Assembly (NCBI GenBank): GCA_003248775.1 | Contig: QFQX01000008.1 | Location: forward strand, 62,001-126,000 | Length of the DNA: 64,000 nucleotides | From: Shinella sp. | GTDB lineage: Bacteria > Pseudomonadota > Alphaproteobacteria > Rhizobiales > Rhizobiaceae | Direction: 5' to 3' | In this document: positions 52,849 through 61,871 of the stretch, piece after piece | Position numbering within the stretch: position 1 is the stretch's first letter | Layout: every line of letters starts with the position of its first letter | Position numbers and translations under genes: made by a program | The notes under the pieces: model-generated | What the model saw: the letters and a program-made list of their open reading frames with translations, nothing else | What the model was told of the DNA's origin: nothing | Databases searched by the model: none

Positions 52849-53928
52849 CTACTGCTTCAAGTTCACCATGCGCTCGACCGCCAAACGCGCGCGGTCCGCG
52901 ATTGCCGGATCGACGAGCACCTCCTCCGTCATGAACAGAAGGCTGTCGAGGATCTTGGGCAGGGTTATCCGCTTCATGTGCGGACAGAGATTGCACGGCT
53001 TGACGAAATTGACGTCCGGCACCTCGGCCTGAATGTTGGAGGCCATGGAGCATTCGGTGACCAGCAGCACGCGACCGGGGCGGCGCGTCTTGACGTAGTC
53101 GATCATGCCGGACGTCGAGCCGGCATAGTCGGATACGGCCAGCACGCTCGGATGGCACTCCGGATGGGCAACGATCTCGATGGAGGGATCGGCAGCCTTG
53201 TATTCCAGAAGCTCCTCGGCGGTGAAGCGCTCATGCACCTCGCAATGGCCCTTCCAGGTGAGGATCTTCTTGTTCGTCTTCTTGGCGACGTTCATCGCCA
53301 GATATTCGTCAGGGATGCAAAGCACCGTGTCCGCCTCGAGGCTATCGACCACGGCCACGGCGTTGGACGAGGTGCAGCAGATATCGGTTTCTGCCTTCAC
53401 GTCCGCAGAGGTGTTGACGTAGGTCACAACCGGCACGCCGGGATAGCGTTCCTTCAGGGCGCGGACATCGGCGCCGGTGATCGATTCCGACAGCGAGCAT
53501 CCGGCAAGACCGTCGGGAATCAGCACCGTCTTCTGCGGATTGAGCAGCTTCGAGGTCTCGGCCATGAAGTGCACACCGCACTGGACGATGACCTCCGCAT
53601 CGACGCGGGTGGCATCGCGCGCCAGCTGCAAGGAGTCACCGGTGATGTCGGCAACGCAATGGAAGATCTCGGGCGTCTGGTAGTTATGCGCCAGAATGAC
53701 CGCGCCGCGCTCCTTTTTCAGCCGGTTGATGGCGTGGATGTAAGGCGCAAAAACCGGCCATTCGATCGCGGGGATGAAATCCTTCACACGCTCGTAGAGA
53801 TGCGCCGTCTCCTTTGCGACAGCCGGGGTGTAAGCGAGATCAGGACGTTCCAGCACGCCGAAGCGCTCCGCCGCCGTCTGCAAGGAAAGCGCCTTGCCCG
53901 CGTTTCCGGGTTGCGTGGCATGCTGCAT
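52849..53928 (-). CDS. nadA: Quinolinate synthase, NadA
   Basis: 359 residues condensing iminoaspartate with dihydroxyacetone phosphate. The three [4Fe-4S] cysteine ligands are in VQCGVHFMAET, CTSSNAVAV and PCNLCPHM. The GAGGAGG box lies 5 nt before the ATG. First gene of nadABC; about 46 bp to nadB. A palindromic operator-like element lies 29 bp upstream of the start. Confidence 0.97.
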   Translation of the reverse strand: MQHATQPGNAGKALSLQTAAERFGVLERPDLAYTPAVAKETAHLYERVKDFIPAIEWPVFAPYIHAINRLKKERGAVILAHNYQTPEIFHCVADITGDSLQLARDATRVDAEVIVQCGVHFMAETSKLLNPQKTVLIPDGLAGCSLSESITGADVRALKERYPGVPVVTYVNTSADVKAETDICCTSSNAVAVVDSLEADTVLCIPDEYLAMNVAKKTNKKILTWKGHCEVHERFTAEELLEYKAADPSIEIVAHPECHPSVLAVSDYAGSTSGMIDYVKTRRPGRVLLVTECSMASNIQAEVPDVNFVKPCNLCPHMKRITLPKILDSLLFMTEEVLVDPAIADRARLAVERMVNLKQ

Positions 53929-53956
53929 CTCGACCTCCTCACCGTATCAAACGGTG

Positions 53957-53977
53957 TTATACTCAGTTTGAGCATAA
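53957..53977 (-). promoter_or_regulatory. Operator-like palindrome upstream of nadA
   Basis: TTATACTCA (53957-53965) and TGAGCATAA (53969-53977) form an inverted repeat with 8 of 9 paired positions and a 3-nt centre, 29 bp upstream of nadA and in its probable promoter. The position suits a repressor site, and a NrtR/NadQ-type regulator is encoded at 47474. The rest of the 315-bp gap (53929-54243) holds only AT-rich DNA and a small ACCGGC/GCCGGT hairpin near 53993-54008. Confidence 0.6.
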
Positions 53978-54243
53978 ATATTCCCAAAGAAAACCGGCGA
54001 TTGCCGGTGGTGTTGATTTAGAAAGTTTTGTGACGGATTGCAAGCGTATCCACAGGTGAAATGAGGCACTTTGTTCACCATCGGGTTCGGGGGAAATACC
54101 TACGAACCCGCTGATAATCAGGGAAAAGCAAAAGCTTGAATTCGCAACTTGATATCCTGATTCCGGTGAAGTGATGCCTCCCTCTTTCGTCACGGGTGAA
54201 AAACGCTAGTCTCCATGGTCCGGATAGAGGCGCGGGAGGTCCC

Positions 54244-57048
54244 ATGTTCGAAGTCGTGCTGCTGATTCTGCTGCTGGTCCTGTTTGCGGTGGGCCGCGGA
54301 ACAGGCAATCGGATCGACAGGCTGGAAAAGGAAGTGGCAAAGCTTTCCGAACAGCTCCAGCTGCTTCGGCAATCTCCCGATGCTGTGCCAACCTCTTCCA
54401 TCCAATCTGCGACAGACGAGGATGCGGCAGCGATCCCGACATCGGGAGAAGCGGCGGGATCACAACAGCCGGAAGAAACGACGCCCGCCCTGGCGGCCAT
54501 GGATGCGCCGCAAGTCGTCGCCGACGGTGATGCCGTTGCGGCTGTAGAAACAGCAGAGACAGAAGCCCTCGCAGCCACAGCACCTGCCCCGGCTCCGGCC
54601 AAGGAAAGCCTTGAGAGCTATCTCGGCGCACGCTGGGCGGTTTGGACAGGCGGTCTGGCGCTGGCGTTCGGCGGACTCTTTCTGGTGCGCTATTCCATCG
54701 AAAGCGGCCTGCTCGGCCCCGGCGTGCGCCTGATCCTTGCGAGCCTCTTCGGCCTTGTGCTGATCGGCGCCGGCGAAGCGATCCGCCGCAAGGCGTTGCC
54801 GGGCATCGCAGCGCTTTATTCCAATGCGATGATACCGGGCATCCTGACCGCTGCCGGGGCTCTTTCGCTGTTCGGCGCGATTTACGCCGCCCATGGCGTA
54901 TACGGTTTCATCGGCGCGACGGCGGCATTCACGCTTCTCGCCCTCGTCGCCTTCGCGACGCTCGGCCTCTCGCTCATGCACGGGCAGGCTCTCGCCGGTC
55001 TCGGACTTGCCGGTTCGATGGTCACGCCGCTTCTCGTCTCCAGCACATCGCCCAGTCCGTGGACGCTTTTCGGCTTTCTCACCCTGTCGCTTGTCGCGAC
55101 ATCCGCCGCCTCGCGGCTCCGCGGCTGGCGCATCGTGCCGGCACTGGCCAATCTCGGTCTCGGCGGCTGGGCCTTCGTCTATGTGGCGGCGGCCTCTCCC
55201 ACCGAGCTGACGCCGGTCACGCTTGCGCTGCTCGCCATGCTCGCGGCCTCCGCCTTCATCTGGCCGGCAAAGGCATTCGAGAGCGTCCCGCAGGTGGAGC
55301 AGCCTTCGCCCGGCGCGTTTCTGCGGGTTCTCACCCGGCCGCCGCTCGGCATGGCGATGACACTTTCCTTCGCGACAATCCTGCCCGCAATTGCGATGCT
55401 CGTCGCCACTCTCGGAAGCGACATCAACCCCTTCTATGTCATGGCGGCGCTCACCGCTGCACTTGCCGGCATCGGCGCAGGCCGTCATTCGATGGTCTGG
55501 CCAGCGCTCTTCGCCGCAATCGGCGCAATCCTAGGTACGGCTTTGCAGGTCCAGATCGCCGAAAGCCTGCTCGCGATGCTCGGCAACTCCATGGACGATG
55601 CCGTTGCCATTCCCGGGATTTCGGTCAACGTCATGCCGATCTCGCTTGGCCTCGGCGCCTTCTTCGTTCTCGCCGGCCTGTTCTTCCTCCAGCGAAAGGG
55701 AGGCCACGATCCACTGCTTGCGACGATCTGGGCCGGCATCATTGCGACGGCTCCGCTTGCCATCGCCGCCATCAGCTATTTCGGCTATGGCGATTACGGC
55801 AGGGACTGGGCACACGGCCTCTGCGGCATCGCCCTTGCGGCAGCGCTGCTCGTCTCTGTGGAGATGCAGGTTCGTGGCGGGCGGCGCGACAGCCTGACAC
55901 TCGCCATCGATCTGCTTGTCGCAGGCTCGTTCCTCGCCCTTGCCTTCGGGCTGAAGGCGCTGACCTCAGGCCTGACACTGACCCTGCTTCTTGCCGCAGC
56001 GGGCTTCGCCTATGTGCTGGCGACGCGCCTGCGCGACTGGCGCGCCCTGCCATGGATGATGGTTGCGGCGTCACTCGGCGTTCTCGCCCGCATCGCATGG
56101 GAGCCGACCGTCGTCGGGCCACTGTCGCTCGGCAAGACGCCCATCTTCAACGCTCTGTTGCCGGGTTATGGCATCCCGGCCCTGCTCGCCGTCCTCTCCG
56201 CCTACCTGTTGCGGAACTGGCCGGGCGTCAGGGTGCGCAACGCCCTGCAGGCGCTGGCCAGCCTGATGGGCCTTTTGACCGTCGCCATCCTCGTGCGCCA
56301 CGCGATGAATGGCGGCGTGCTCACTGAGAGCGTGCCGACGCTGGGCGAGCAATCCATCTACACGCTGCTGCTGACCGGTCTTTCCGGCGTGCTGATGACG
56401 CTGGACCTCAAGTCGCCAAGCCCGGTCTTCCTCTACGGCTCGATGATCGCCGGCTGCATCGCGGCGCTGAACGTGCTTTTCCTGCATCTCGGCGTGCTCA
56501 ACCCCTACTTCAGCGGCGAGAGCACCGGCTCGTGGCCATTCTTCAACCTGCTGCTGATCGGCTATCTGCTGCCGGCCGCCGCCTATGCTGGGCTTGCCTA
56601 TTATGCCGGCGACAAGCGCCCGCAGCCCTATGTCATCATGCTTGCGGTGACAGGCTCCGTTCTCGCCTTCGCATGGGCGACGCTGTCCGTCCGCCGCTTC
56701 TGGCAGGGTGAATTCATCTCCGACTGGAAGGGCTTCCTGCAGGGCGAGACCTACAGCTATTCGGTGGTCTGGCTAGCGATCGGCGTCGGCCTTCTGGCGC
56801 TCGGCTCGCGCTTCGAGGCCAAAAGCATAAGGCTTGCCTCGGCGGCTCTGGTGCTGATCTCCGTCGCCAAGGCCTTCCTCATCGACATGAGCCATCTCGA
56901 AGGCGTGCTGAGGGCGCTTTCCTTCATCGGCCTCGGATTCGTGCTGATCGGCATCGGGCTGTTCTACCAGAAGATCCTGAGCAACAGCCGGAAGACGGAA
57001 CAGGCAGGCCACGCGGCGCCGCCGGGTGTCGGTGCGGGCCCAACCTGA
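54244..57048 (+). CDS. DUF2339 family large membrane protein
   Basis: About 934 residues with an N-terminal helix (MFEVVLLILLLVLFAVG), a coiled-coil (RIDRLEKEVAKLSEQLQLL), a Pro/Ala-rich linker and then about 24 membrane helices from residue 125 on. The segment ESYLGARWAVWTGGLALAFGG, typical of DUF2339, marks the start of the membrane part. The family is widespread but uncharacterised; YccS/ComEC-like envelope roles have been suggested only by analogy. No partner gene is evident; the next gene is an acyltransferase. Confidence 0.85.
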   Translation: MFEVVLLILLLVLFAVGRGTGNRIDRLEKEVAKLSEQLQLLRQSPDAVPTSSIQSATDEDAAAIPTSGEAAGSQQPEETTPALAAMDAPQVVADGDAVAAVETAETEALAATAPAPAPAKESLESYLGARWAVWTGGLALAFGGLFLVRYSIESGLLGPGVRLILASLFGLVLIGAGEAIRRKALPGIAALYSNAMIPGILTAAGALSLFGAIYAAHGVYGFIGATAAFTLLALVAFATLGLSLMHGQALAGLGLAGSMVTPLLVSSTSPSPWTLFGFLTLSLVATSAASRLRGWRIVPALANLGLGGWAFVYVAAASPTELTPVTLALLAMLAASAFIWPAKAFESVPQVEQPSPGAFLRVLTRPPLGMAMTLSFATILPAIAMLVATLGSDINPFYVMAALTAALAGIGAGRHSMVWPALFAAIGAILGTALQVQIAESLLAMLGNSMDDAVAIPGISVNVMPISLGLGAFFVLAGLFFLQRKGGHDPLLATIWAGIIATAPLAIAAISYFGYGDYGRDWAHGLCGIALAAALLVSVEMQVRGGRRDSLTLAIDLLVAGSFLALAFGLKALTSGLTLTLLLAAAGFAYVLATRLRDWRALPWMMVAASLGVLARIAWEPTVVGPLSLGKTPIFNALLPGYGIPALLAVLSAYLLRNWPGVRVRNALQALASLMGLLTVAILVRHAMNGGVLTESVPTLGEQSIYTLLLTGLSGVLMTLDLKSPSPVFLYGSMIAGCIAALNVLFLHLGVLNPYFSGESTGSWPFFNLLLIGYLLPAAAYAGLAYYAGDKRPQPYVIMLAVTGSVLAFAWATLSVRRFWQGEFISDWKGFLQGETYSYSVVWLAIGVGLLALGSRFEAKSIRLASAALVLISVAKAFLIDMSHLEGVLRALSFIGLGFVLIGIGLFYQKILSNSRKTEQAGHAAPPGVGAGPT

Positions 57049-57223
57049 CAACGAAACGCTCACCGAGGAACGCTTCCGCCGGGCAACTGATGGTTGCCCG
57101 GGCTTAACCATGCGCACCGGTTTTCCGGCTGTTTCCGGGTGGTTTCGTTGACAAAGCACGCATGCGCGCGCCCTAGATGACATCAAGGAAACAGAAAAAG
57201 CCCCATACTGGGACGGAAAACCG

Positions 57224-58246
57224 ATGCAGCAGCCGCAGCATATCCGCAGCCTCGATGGCCTCAGAGGCATTGCCTCCTTTGCCGTCGTCCTTTCCCATAT
57301 CATTCTCCTTTTCCCCGGGGAGACATGGGCCGGAACACTGGTGTTCGGCAACGAAGCGGTGGCGCTGTTCTTCTGCCTGTCCGGCTTCCTGATGGCCTAT
57401 CTCTATGGCGGCAAGACCTTCACCCGCCGCTCGGCTATCGATTATCTGGTTCACCGCTTCACCCGCATCTACCCCGTCTATTTCGTCGCGGTGATTTCGG
57501 TGGCGCTGCTTTCGGTGGTTCCGGGGCTTGATTATCCGCAACCGCTCGCAGGCTCGGTCGAAATCATCCGTCACATCGCCCTTCTCGGCTCGACCGGCGT
57601 CTTCTGGTCCATCCCGCCGGAAATCCAGTTCTACGTTTTCTTCCTCCTGCTCTGGTTCTGGTTCGAAAAGCCTAGGGACCGGCTTCCGCTCGGTGTTGCC
57701 ATCGCCATCGGTTTCGCAGCGCTCGCCTATCTCGGCTTTCCGGGACCTGGCATACTGCTACCTTCGAAGATCTCCTATTTCCTGTTCGGAGCCCTCGCCG
57801 GCCGGCTCTTCGCGCTGATGGGGCGCGTCAACGGCGGGCATGCCATCGGCTTCCTGACCCTTGCGGCGCTCGCCTTCTTCCTCGCCAGCCGGGCGATCTT
57901 CCACACGGAGGAGAGCTTCTGGGGCGTGACCTCGGCGCTGGCCGCCACCGTCATCGTCTTCCTCACCGCCACCGAATCCGGTGTTCTTGCGCCGCTGCTC
58001 GGCTCGGCGCCGCTTCGGCACATCGGCAAGATCAGCTTCTCGCTCTATCTCTTCCATATACCGGTAATGTTCCTAACATCGAAGATGTTGCCGGAAAGCC
58101 TTCCAGTCGGTCTGTCGATCTCGCTTTCCATCGTCGCGGCGGCGGTCTTTGCCGATATCAGTTACCGTATCGTCGAGGCACCCTCGCGCACCGTGCTGAT
58201 AGGAGCATGGAAAAGACGCACGCTTTCCACACCCCTGCCGGCATGA
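57224..58246 (+). CDS. Acyltransferase family 3 membrane protein (OafA/ExoZ-like)
   Basis: About 340 residues with ten or so membrane helices. It begins with IRSLDGLRGIASFAVVLSHI (R/D-x-LRG motif and catalytic His), characteristic of acyltransferase-3 enzymes that O-acetylate surface polysaccharides or lipids. The ICAL motif region LFFCLSGFLMAYLYGG is also typical. It probably modifies an exported polysaccharide, but the substrate is not shown. It is 175 bp after the DUF2339 gene. Confidence 0.9.
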   Translation: MQQPQHIRSLDGLRGIASFAVVLSHIILLFPGETWAGTLVFGNEAVALFFCLSGFLMAYLYGGKTFTRRSAIDYLVHRFTRIYPVYFVAVISVALLSVVPGLDYPQPLAGSVEIIRHIALLGSTGVFWSIPPEIQFYVFFLLLWFWFEKPRDRLPLGVAIAIGFAALAYLGFPGPGILLPSKISYFLFGALAGRLFALMGRVNGGHAIGFLTLAALAFFLASRAIFHTEESFWGVTSALAATVIVFLTATESGVLAPLLGSAPLRHIGKISFSLYLFHIPVMFLTSKMLPESLPVGLSISLSIVAAAVFADISYRIVEAPSRTVLIGAWKRRTLSTPLPA

Positions 58247-58329
58247 CGCCCCCCCTCTTCTTGCAATCTTTCCTGAGGCCATTACTAAGGGCCGCCTGAT
58301 TGACAGCCGTCAGGACTGGAGGAAACAAG

Positions 58330-58983
58330 ATGGATCGCAGCGGAATGAGCGCCGCATTTTCGCCGGAAGAAAAGCTTGCGGAAGCCCTCCTTCCCCACGC
58401 GATCGAGGGGAATGACGGTTCGCACGATATCGTTCATATCCTGCGCGTCTTCCGCAATGCCATGCGCATCCACGCCATCGAGGGCGGAGACCGGGAAATC
58501 CTCGCCGCGGCCGTGCTGCTGCATGATTGCGTTTCGGTGGAAAAGAACTCCCCGCTTCGCGCACAGGCCTCGAAACTCGCGGCCGACAAGGCATCGGATA
58601 TTCTTCGAGGTCTCGGCTGGCCGCAGGAACGGATAGAGGCCGTGGTTCACGCCATCCTCACGCACAGTTTTTCCGCAAACATCACCCCCGAAACACTGGA
58701 GGCGAAGATCCTGCAGGATGCCGACAGGCTCGACGCCATCGGCATGGTGGGTGCTGCACGTTGCTTCTACACCGCCGGCCGCATGGGTTCCGCGCTCTAC
58801 GATCCCGTCGATCCCTTTGCCGAAAACCGCCCTCTTGACGACAGGGCCTTCGCCATTGACCATTTCGCTGCAAAACTGTTCAAGCTTTCTGACAACTTCC
58901 AGACGGCCGCCGGAGGCGTCATCGCCCGCGAAAGGCATGCGCGTCTGGAGCAGGTGCTCGAACTCTTGACAGACGAAATCTGA
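58330..58983 (+). CDS. HD domain hydrolase (YedJ-like)
   Basis: About 217 residues with H in HDIVHILRVFRNAM, HD in AAAVLLHDCVSVEK, H in HAILTHSFSA and D in KILQDADRLDAIG, the metal-binding arrangement of YedJ-type HD phosphohydrolases. Start ATG 58330 is chosen over the open frame from 58300. It ends 8 bp before the MOSC gene, so both are likely in one transcript. Confidence 0.88.
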   Translation: MDRSGMSAAFSPEEKLAEALLPHAIEGNDGSHDIVHILRVFRNAMRIHAIEGGDREILAAAVLLHDCVSVEKNSPLRAQASKLAADKASDILRGLGWPQERIEAVVHAILTHSFSANITPETLEAKILQDADRLDAIGMVGAARCFYTAGRMGSALYDPVDPFAENRPLDDRAFAIDHFAAKLFKLSDNFQTAAGGVIARERHARLEQVLELLTDEI

Positions 58984-58991
58984 GGCAGGCC

Positions 58992-59843
58992 ATGAAGGTT
59001 ACCGAACTCGCCATCTATCCGCTGAAGAGCGCCCGCGTGATCCCCTTGCAAACGGCCCGCATCGAGGCTCGGGGGCTCACCGGCGACCGGTGGATGATGA
59101 CTACCGACCCGACCGGCCGCTTCATCACCCAGCGCGAATTGCCGGCGCTTGCGGGTCTTACCGCCCTGCCCTCCGCCACCCATCTCAAGCTTTCGCTGGA
59201 TGACGGTCGCGAGATGATGGTCGCGCCGCCCCACCCCGACAACCGCATGAACGTCGACATCTGGAAATCGATCGTCAGCGCCGCCGTGGCCGATGACAGC
59301 GTCAATGCCAAGCTTTCCGAGTGGTTCGGACGTGAGATGAAGCTTGTCTTCTTCGACGGCGAGGCCAGCCGCAACGCCAGCGCCGAATGGGCCGGTCCCG
59401 AAAGCCCCGTGGGCTTTTCCGACGGCTACCAGATTCTGGTAACCACCACGGGTTCGCTGAAGGCGATAAATGACGACATGGCCGCCCATGGCGAAGGCTC
59501 AATCGGCATGGATCGCTTTCGCCCAAACATCGTCGTCGATTGCGACGAAGCATGGGCCGAAGACGGTTGGGCTGCCATCGAGATCGGGGGCATCCGCTTC
59601 GATCTCGTCAAACCCTGCGCGCGCTGCATCATGACGACCCAGGACCAGATCACCGGATCGCGAGAGGTCGCAAGTCCGATGGCGGCCATGGGCCGCATAC
59701 GCATGTCCGCCGACAGGCGCGTGCCGGGACCGCTTTTCGGCTGGAACGCCGTTCCTCGCGGGGAAGGCCCCGTTGCCATAGGCGACGAGGTGAAGGTCAT
59801 CGAGACCCGTCTCGAAGGTTGGGCGATCAAGCGGCGCGGCTGA
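58992..59843 (+). CDS. MOSC domain protein
   Basis: 283 residues: an N-terminal beta-barrel (MKVTELAIYPLKSARVIPLQ) and a MOSC domain with the conserved Cys in KPCARCIMTTQDQ near residue 205. MOSC proteins bind molybdenum cofactor and include the mARC-type N-hydroxylated compound reductases. This length fits the YcbX/mARC-like group without a ferredoxin domain. Redox partners are not in the window. Confidence 0.9.
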   Translation: MKVTELAIYPLKSARVIPLQTARIEARGLTGDRWMMTTDPTGRFITQRELPALAGLTALPSATHLKLSLDDGREMMVAPPHPDNRMNVDIWKSIVSAAVADDSVNAKLSEWFGREMKLVFFDGEASRNASAEWAGPESPVGFSDGYQILVTTTGSLKAINDDMAAHGEGSIGMDRFRPNIVVDCDEAWAEDGWAAIEIGGIRFDLVKPCARCIMTTQDQITGSREVASPMAAMGRIRMSADRRVPGPLFGWNAVPRGEGPVAIGDEVKVIETRLEGWAIKRRG

Positions 59844-60001
59844 GCGGCCCGCCGTTCCGGCCACGACCATCCGGCAGAAAGCGCAACCACTTCCTGCGCT
59901 GCGCCTGACCGGTATCAATTCCTTTGATTAGAACTTCACGAAAAGGCGCTTGGCCACGGGAAGACGGCTCACTATTGTCCGGGCTTCCGGAGGAGAATTT
60001 C

Positions 60002-61225
60002 ATGTCCGCATCGACTGCCCGTCCCGCCATGCCATGGCTGATCATCATTGCCGGCTCGCTGGTGGCCATGCTGACATTCGGGCCGCGCTCGGCCATGGGC
60101 TTCTTCCAGCTTCCCATGCTCAAAGACACCGGCTGGGATCGCTCCACCTTCGGGCTTGCCATGGCCATCCAGAATCTCTGCTGGGGTCTCGGGCAGCCGA
60201 TCTTCGGGGCGCTAGCCGATAAATACGGCACTGGCCGGATGCTCACGCTCTCCGGCTTGTTCTATGCGCTCGGCCTCTTCGTCATGGCTCATGCCGATGC
60301 GCCGGTCTGGCTTCATGTCGGCGGTGGCGTCCTCGTCGGGCTCGGCGTGGCGTCAGGTTCCTTCGGCATCATTCTTTCGGCCTTCGCGCGCAACGTGACG
60401 CCGGAGCAGCGCTCGCTTGCCTTCGGCATCGGCACGGCCGCGGGTTCTGCGGGCATGTTCCTGTTCGCACCGCTCACCCAGGGGTTCATCTCGGCCTTCG
60501 GCTGGTCGGACAGCCTCGTCTATCTCGGCCTGATGATGCTGATCGTTCCCCTGCTCGCATGGCCACTGCGCGGCAACGCAAAATCCGGGACCCAATCACG
60601 GAGCGAGATCGACCAGAGCGTCGGCGATGCGCTGCGAGAAGCCTTTGCCCACAAGAGCTATCTGCTTCTGGCCAGCGGCTTCTTCGTCTGCGGTTTCCAG
60701 GTAGCGTTCATCACGGCCCATTTCCCGGCCTACCTCGGCGATATCGGCATCGACGCCCGCTACGCCGTGATCGCCATGGCGTGTATCGGGTTCTTCAACG
60801 TCATCGGCTCGCTCGCCTCGGGCGTGATCGGCCAGCGCTATTCGAAGCCCTATTTCCTGGCATGGATCTATCTTGCCCGATCGCTCGCGGTCACGTTGTT
60901 CCTGCTCCTGCCGCAGTCGCCGACATCGGTGATCGCATTTGCCATCGTCATGGGGCTTCTCTGGCTATCGACCGTGCCGCCGACCAATGCGCTGGTGGCA
61001 ATCATGTTCGGTACACGTCACCTCGGACTGCTCGGCGGCATCGTCTTCCTGTCCCATCAGGTCGGCTCATTCCTCGGCGTGTGGATGGGCGGTTATCTGT
61101 ATGACAAATTTGGCAGTTATGATTCCGTCTGGTGGCTCGGCGTGGCGCTCGGCATTTTTGCCGCAATCGTTCATTGGCCGATCCGAGAAAGCGCGGTCGA
61201 ACGCGGTCTTCCAGCGGCGGCCTAA
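60002..61225 (+). CDS. MFS transporter (OFA/monocarboxylate-like)
   Basis: About 407 residues with twelve helices. The start MPWLIIIAGSLVAMLTFGPRSAMG and the GVASGSFGIILSAFARNVTPEQRSLAFGIGTAAGS-type loop (family landmark GLGVASGSFG) resemble the oxalate/formate antiporter and MCT-like branch. GGAGGAGAA precedes the ATG. The transported solute is unknown. No hairpin terminator of high quality follows, though TGCGGCA/TGCCGCA (61259-61287) could form a loose stem. Confidence 0.88.
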   Translation: MSASTARPAMPWLIIIAGSLVAMLTFGPRSAMGFFQLPMLKDTGWDRSTFGLAMAIQNLCWGLGQPIFGALADKYGTGRMLTLSGLFYALGLFVMAHADAPVWLHVGGGVLVGLGVASGSFGIILSAFARNVTPEQRSLAFGIGTAAGSAGMFLFAPLTQGFISAFGWSDSLVYLGLMMLIVPLLAWPLRGNAKSGTQSRSEIDQSVGDALREAFAHKSYLLLASGFFVCGFQVAFITAHFPAYLGDIGIDARYAVIAMACIGFFNVIGSLASGVIGQRYSKPYFLAWIYLARSLAVTLFLLLPQSPTSVIAFAIVMGLLWLSTVPPTNALVAIMFGTRHLGLLGGIVFLSHQVGSFLGVWMGGYLYDKFGSYDSVWWLGVALGIFAAIVHWPIRESAVERGLPAAA

Positions 61226-61451
61226 GGTCGCAGTGCGACAGGATGTCATTTTAACAAATGCGGCATCAGCGATGATTTTTTGCCGCAATGCACCCACATT
61301 CGGAGCATGAAAGAATTTTATTTTATTTTTCTTTCTACACCTGTTGACGGAAGAATGTTCGACACCTACCTTTGTCGCATCGGTAAGAGACCGACGCACC
61401 AAAGATGAAACCGGCTTCACAGGAAGCCTTTGCCAACAAGGAGGTCAGCGA

Positions 61452-61544
61452 ATGAATATTTCCCTTTATGCCGCCCGCCCTTGGCATAAATCCCCGCTCG
61501 GCGTGGCGACATCCAAACGCTGCCGATGCTTCTGTCGAATGTGA
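61452..61544 (+). CDS. Possible leader peptide, Cys/Arg-rich (30 aa)
   Basis: A 30-codon ORF (MNISLYAARPWHKSPLG...SKRCRCFCRM) preceded by an ideal Shine-Dalgarno AAGGAGG (61438-61444) at 7 nt. The end contains three Cys alternating with Arg/Phe. It lies 75 bp before the next gene, and a CTGCGC/GCGCAG hairpin stands between them. I infer a leader peptide or small protein; conservation is not checked. Confidence 0.5.
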   Translation: MNISLYAARPWHKSPLGVATSKRCRCFCRM

Positions 61545-61589
61545 CGCTGAACAAGCACTGAATTCTACGATCGACGCATTTATTTAAGT

Positions 61590-61605
61590 CTGCGCAAGCG
61601 CGCAG
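61590..61605 (+). promoter_or_regulatory. Hairpin before the 83-residue ORF
   Basis: CTGCGC (61590-61595) and GCGCAG (61600-61605) around AAGC, just ahead of the GGGGAAG ribosome site of the gene at 61620. It could take part in translation control together with the short upstream ORF. Confidence 0.4.
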
Positions 61606-61619
61606 GCGGGGAAGCAATT

Positions 61620-61871
61620 ATGGAAAAGCAAGTAGTTGAATACGCCGGCGTTCCCGTCGGCATCACCGTCCCCGAAGGAGATCGGGTCAAGTTCATCGCC
61701 GTGAAGTTCCCGGTCATCGATCTGGATGGCGGCACCTATCGCAACGTCAGCGAGCTGCAGAACGCCATTCATCGGCATATGCAGAATTCGCCTGGCGATC
61801 AGGCACTGTTTGCACGCGCCGCCAACGGCGCAGGCTTTGCCCCGGAGCGCAAGGTCTTCAATGCAGCCTGA
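61620..61871 (+). CDS. Small protein of unknown function (83 aa)
   Basis: 83 residues starting MEKQVVEYAGVPVGITVPEG, with IDLDGGTYRNVSELQNAIHR in the middle. Predicted compact alpha/beta, no signal or membrane helix. GGGGAAG precedes the ATG by 5 nt. Its last 73 bp overlap the 3' end of recO on the other strand. I did not recognise a family. Confidence 0.65.
   Translation: MEKQVVEYAGVPVGITVPEGDRVKFIAVKFPVIDLDGGTYRNVSELQNAIHRHMQNSPGDQALFARAANGAGFAPERKVFNAA

Noticed and set aside
52570..54021. 483-codon + strand frame opposite nadA and nadB
   Set aside because: Shadow of two well-supported genes in high-G+C DNA.
61259..61287. TGCGGCA/TGCCGCA as terminator of the MFS gene
   Set aside because: The T run lies inside the 15-nt loop rather than after the stem, so it does not fit a rho-independent terminator.
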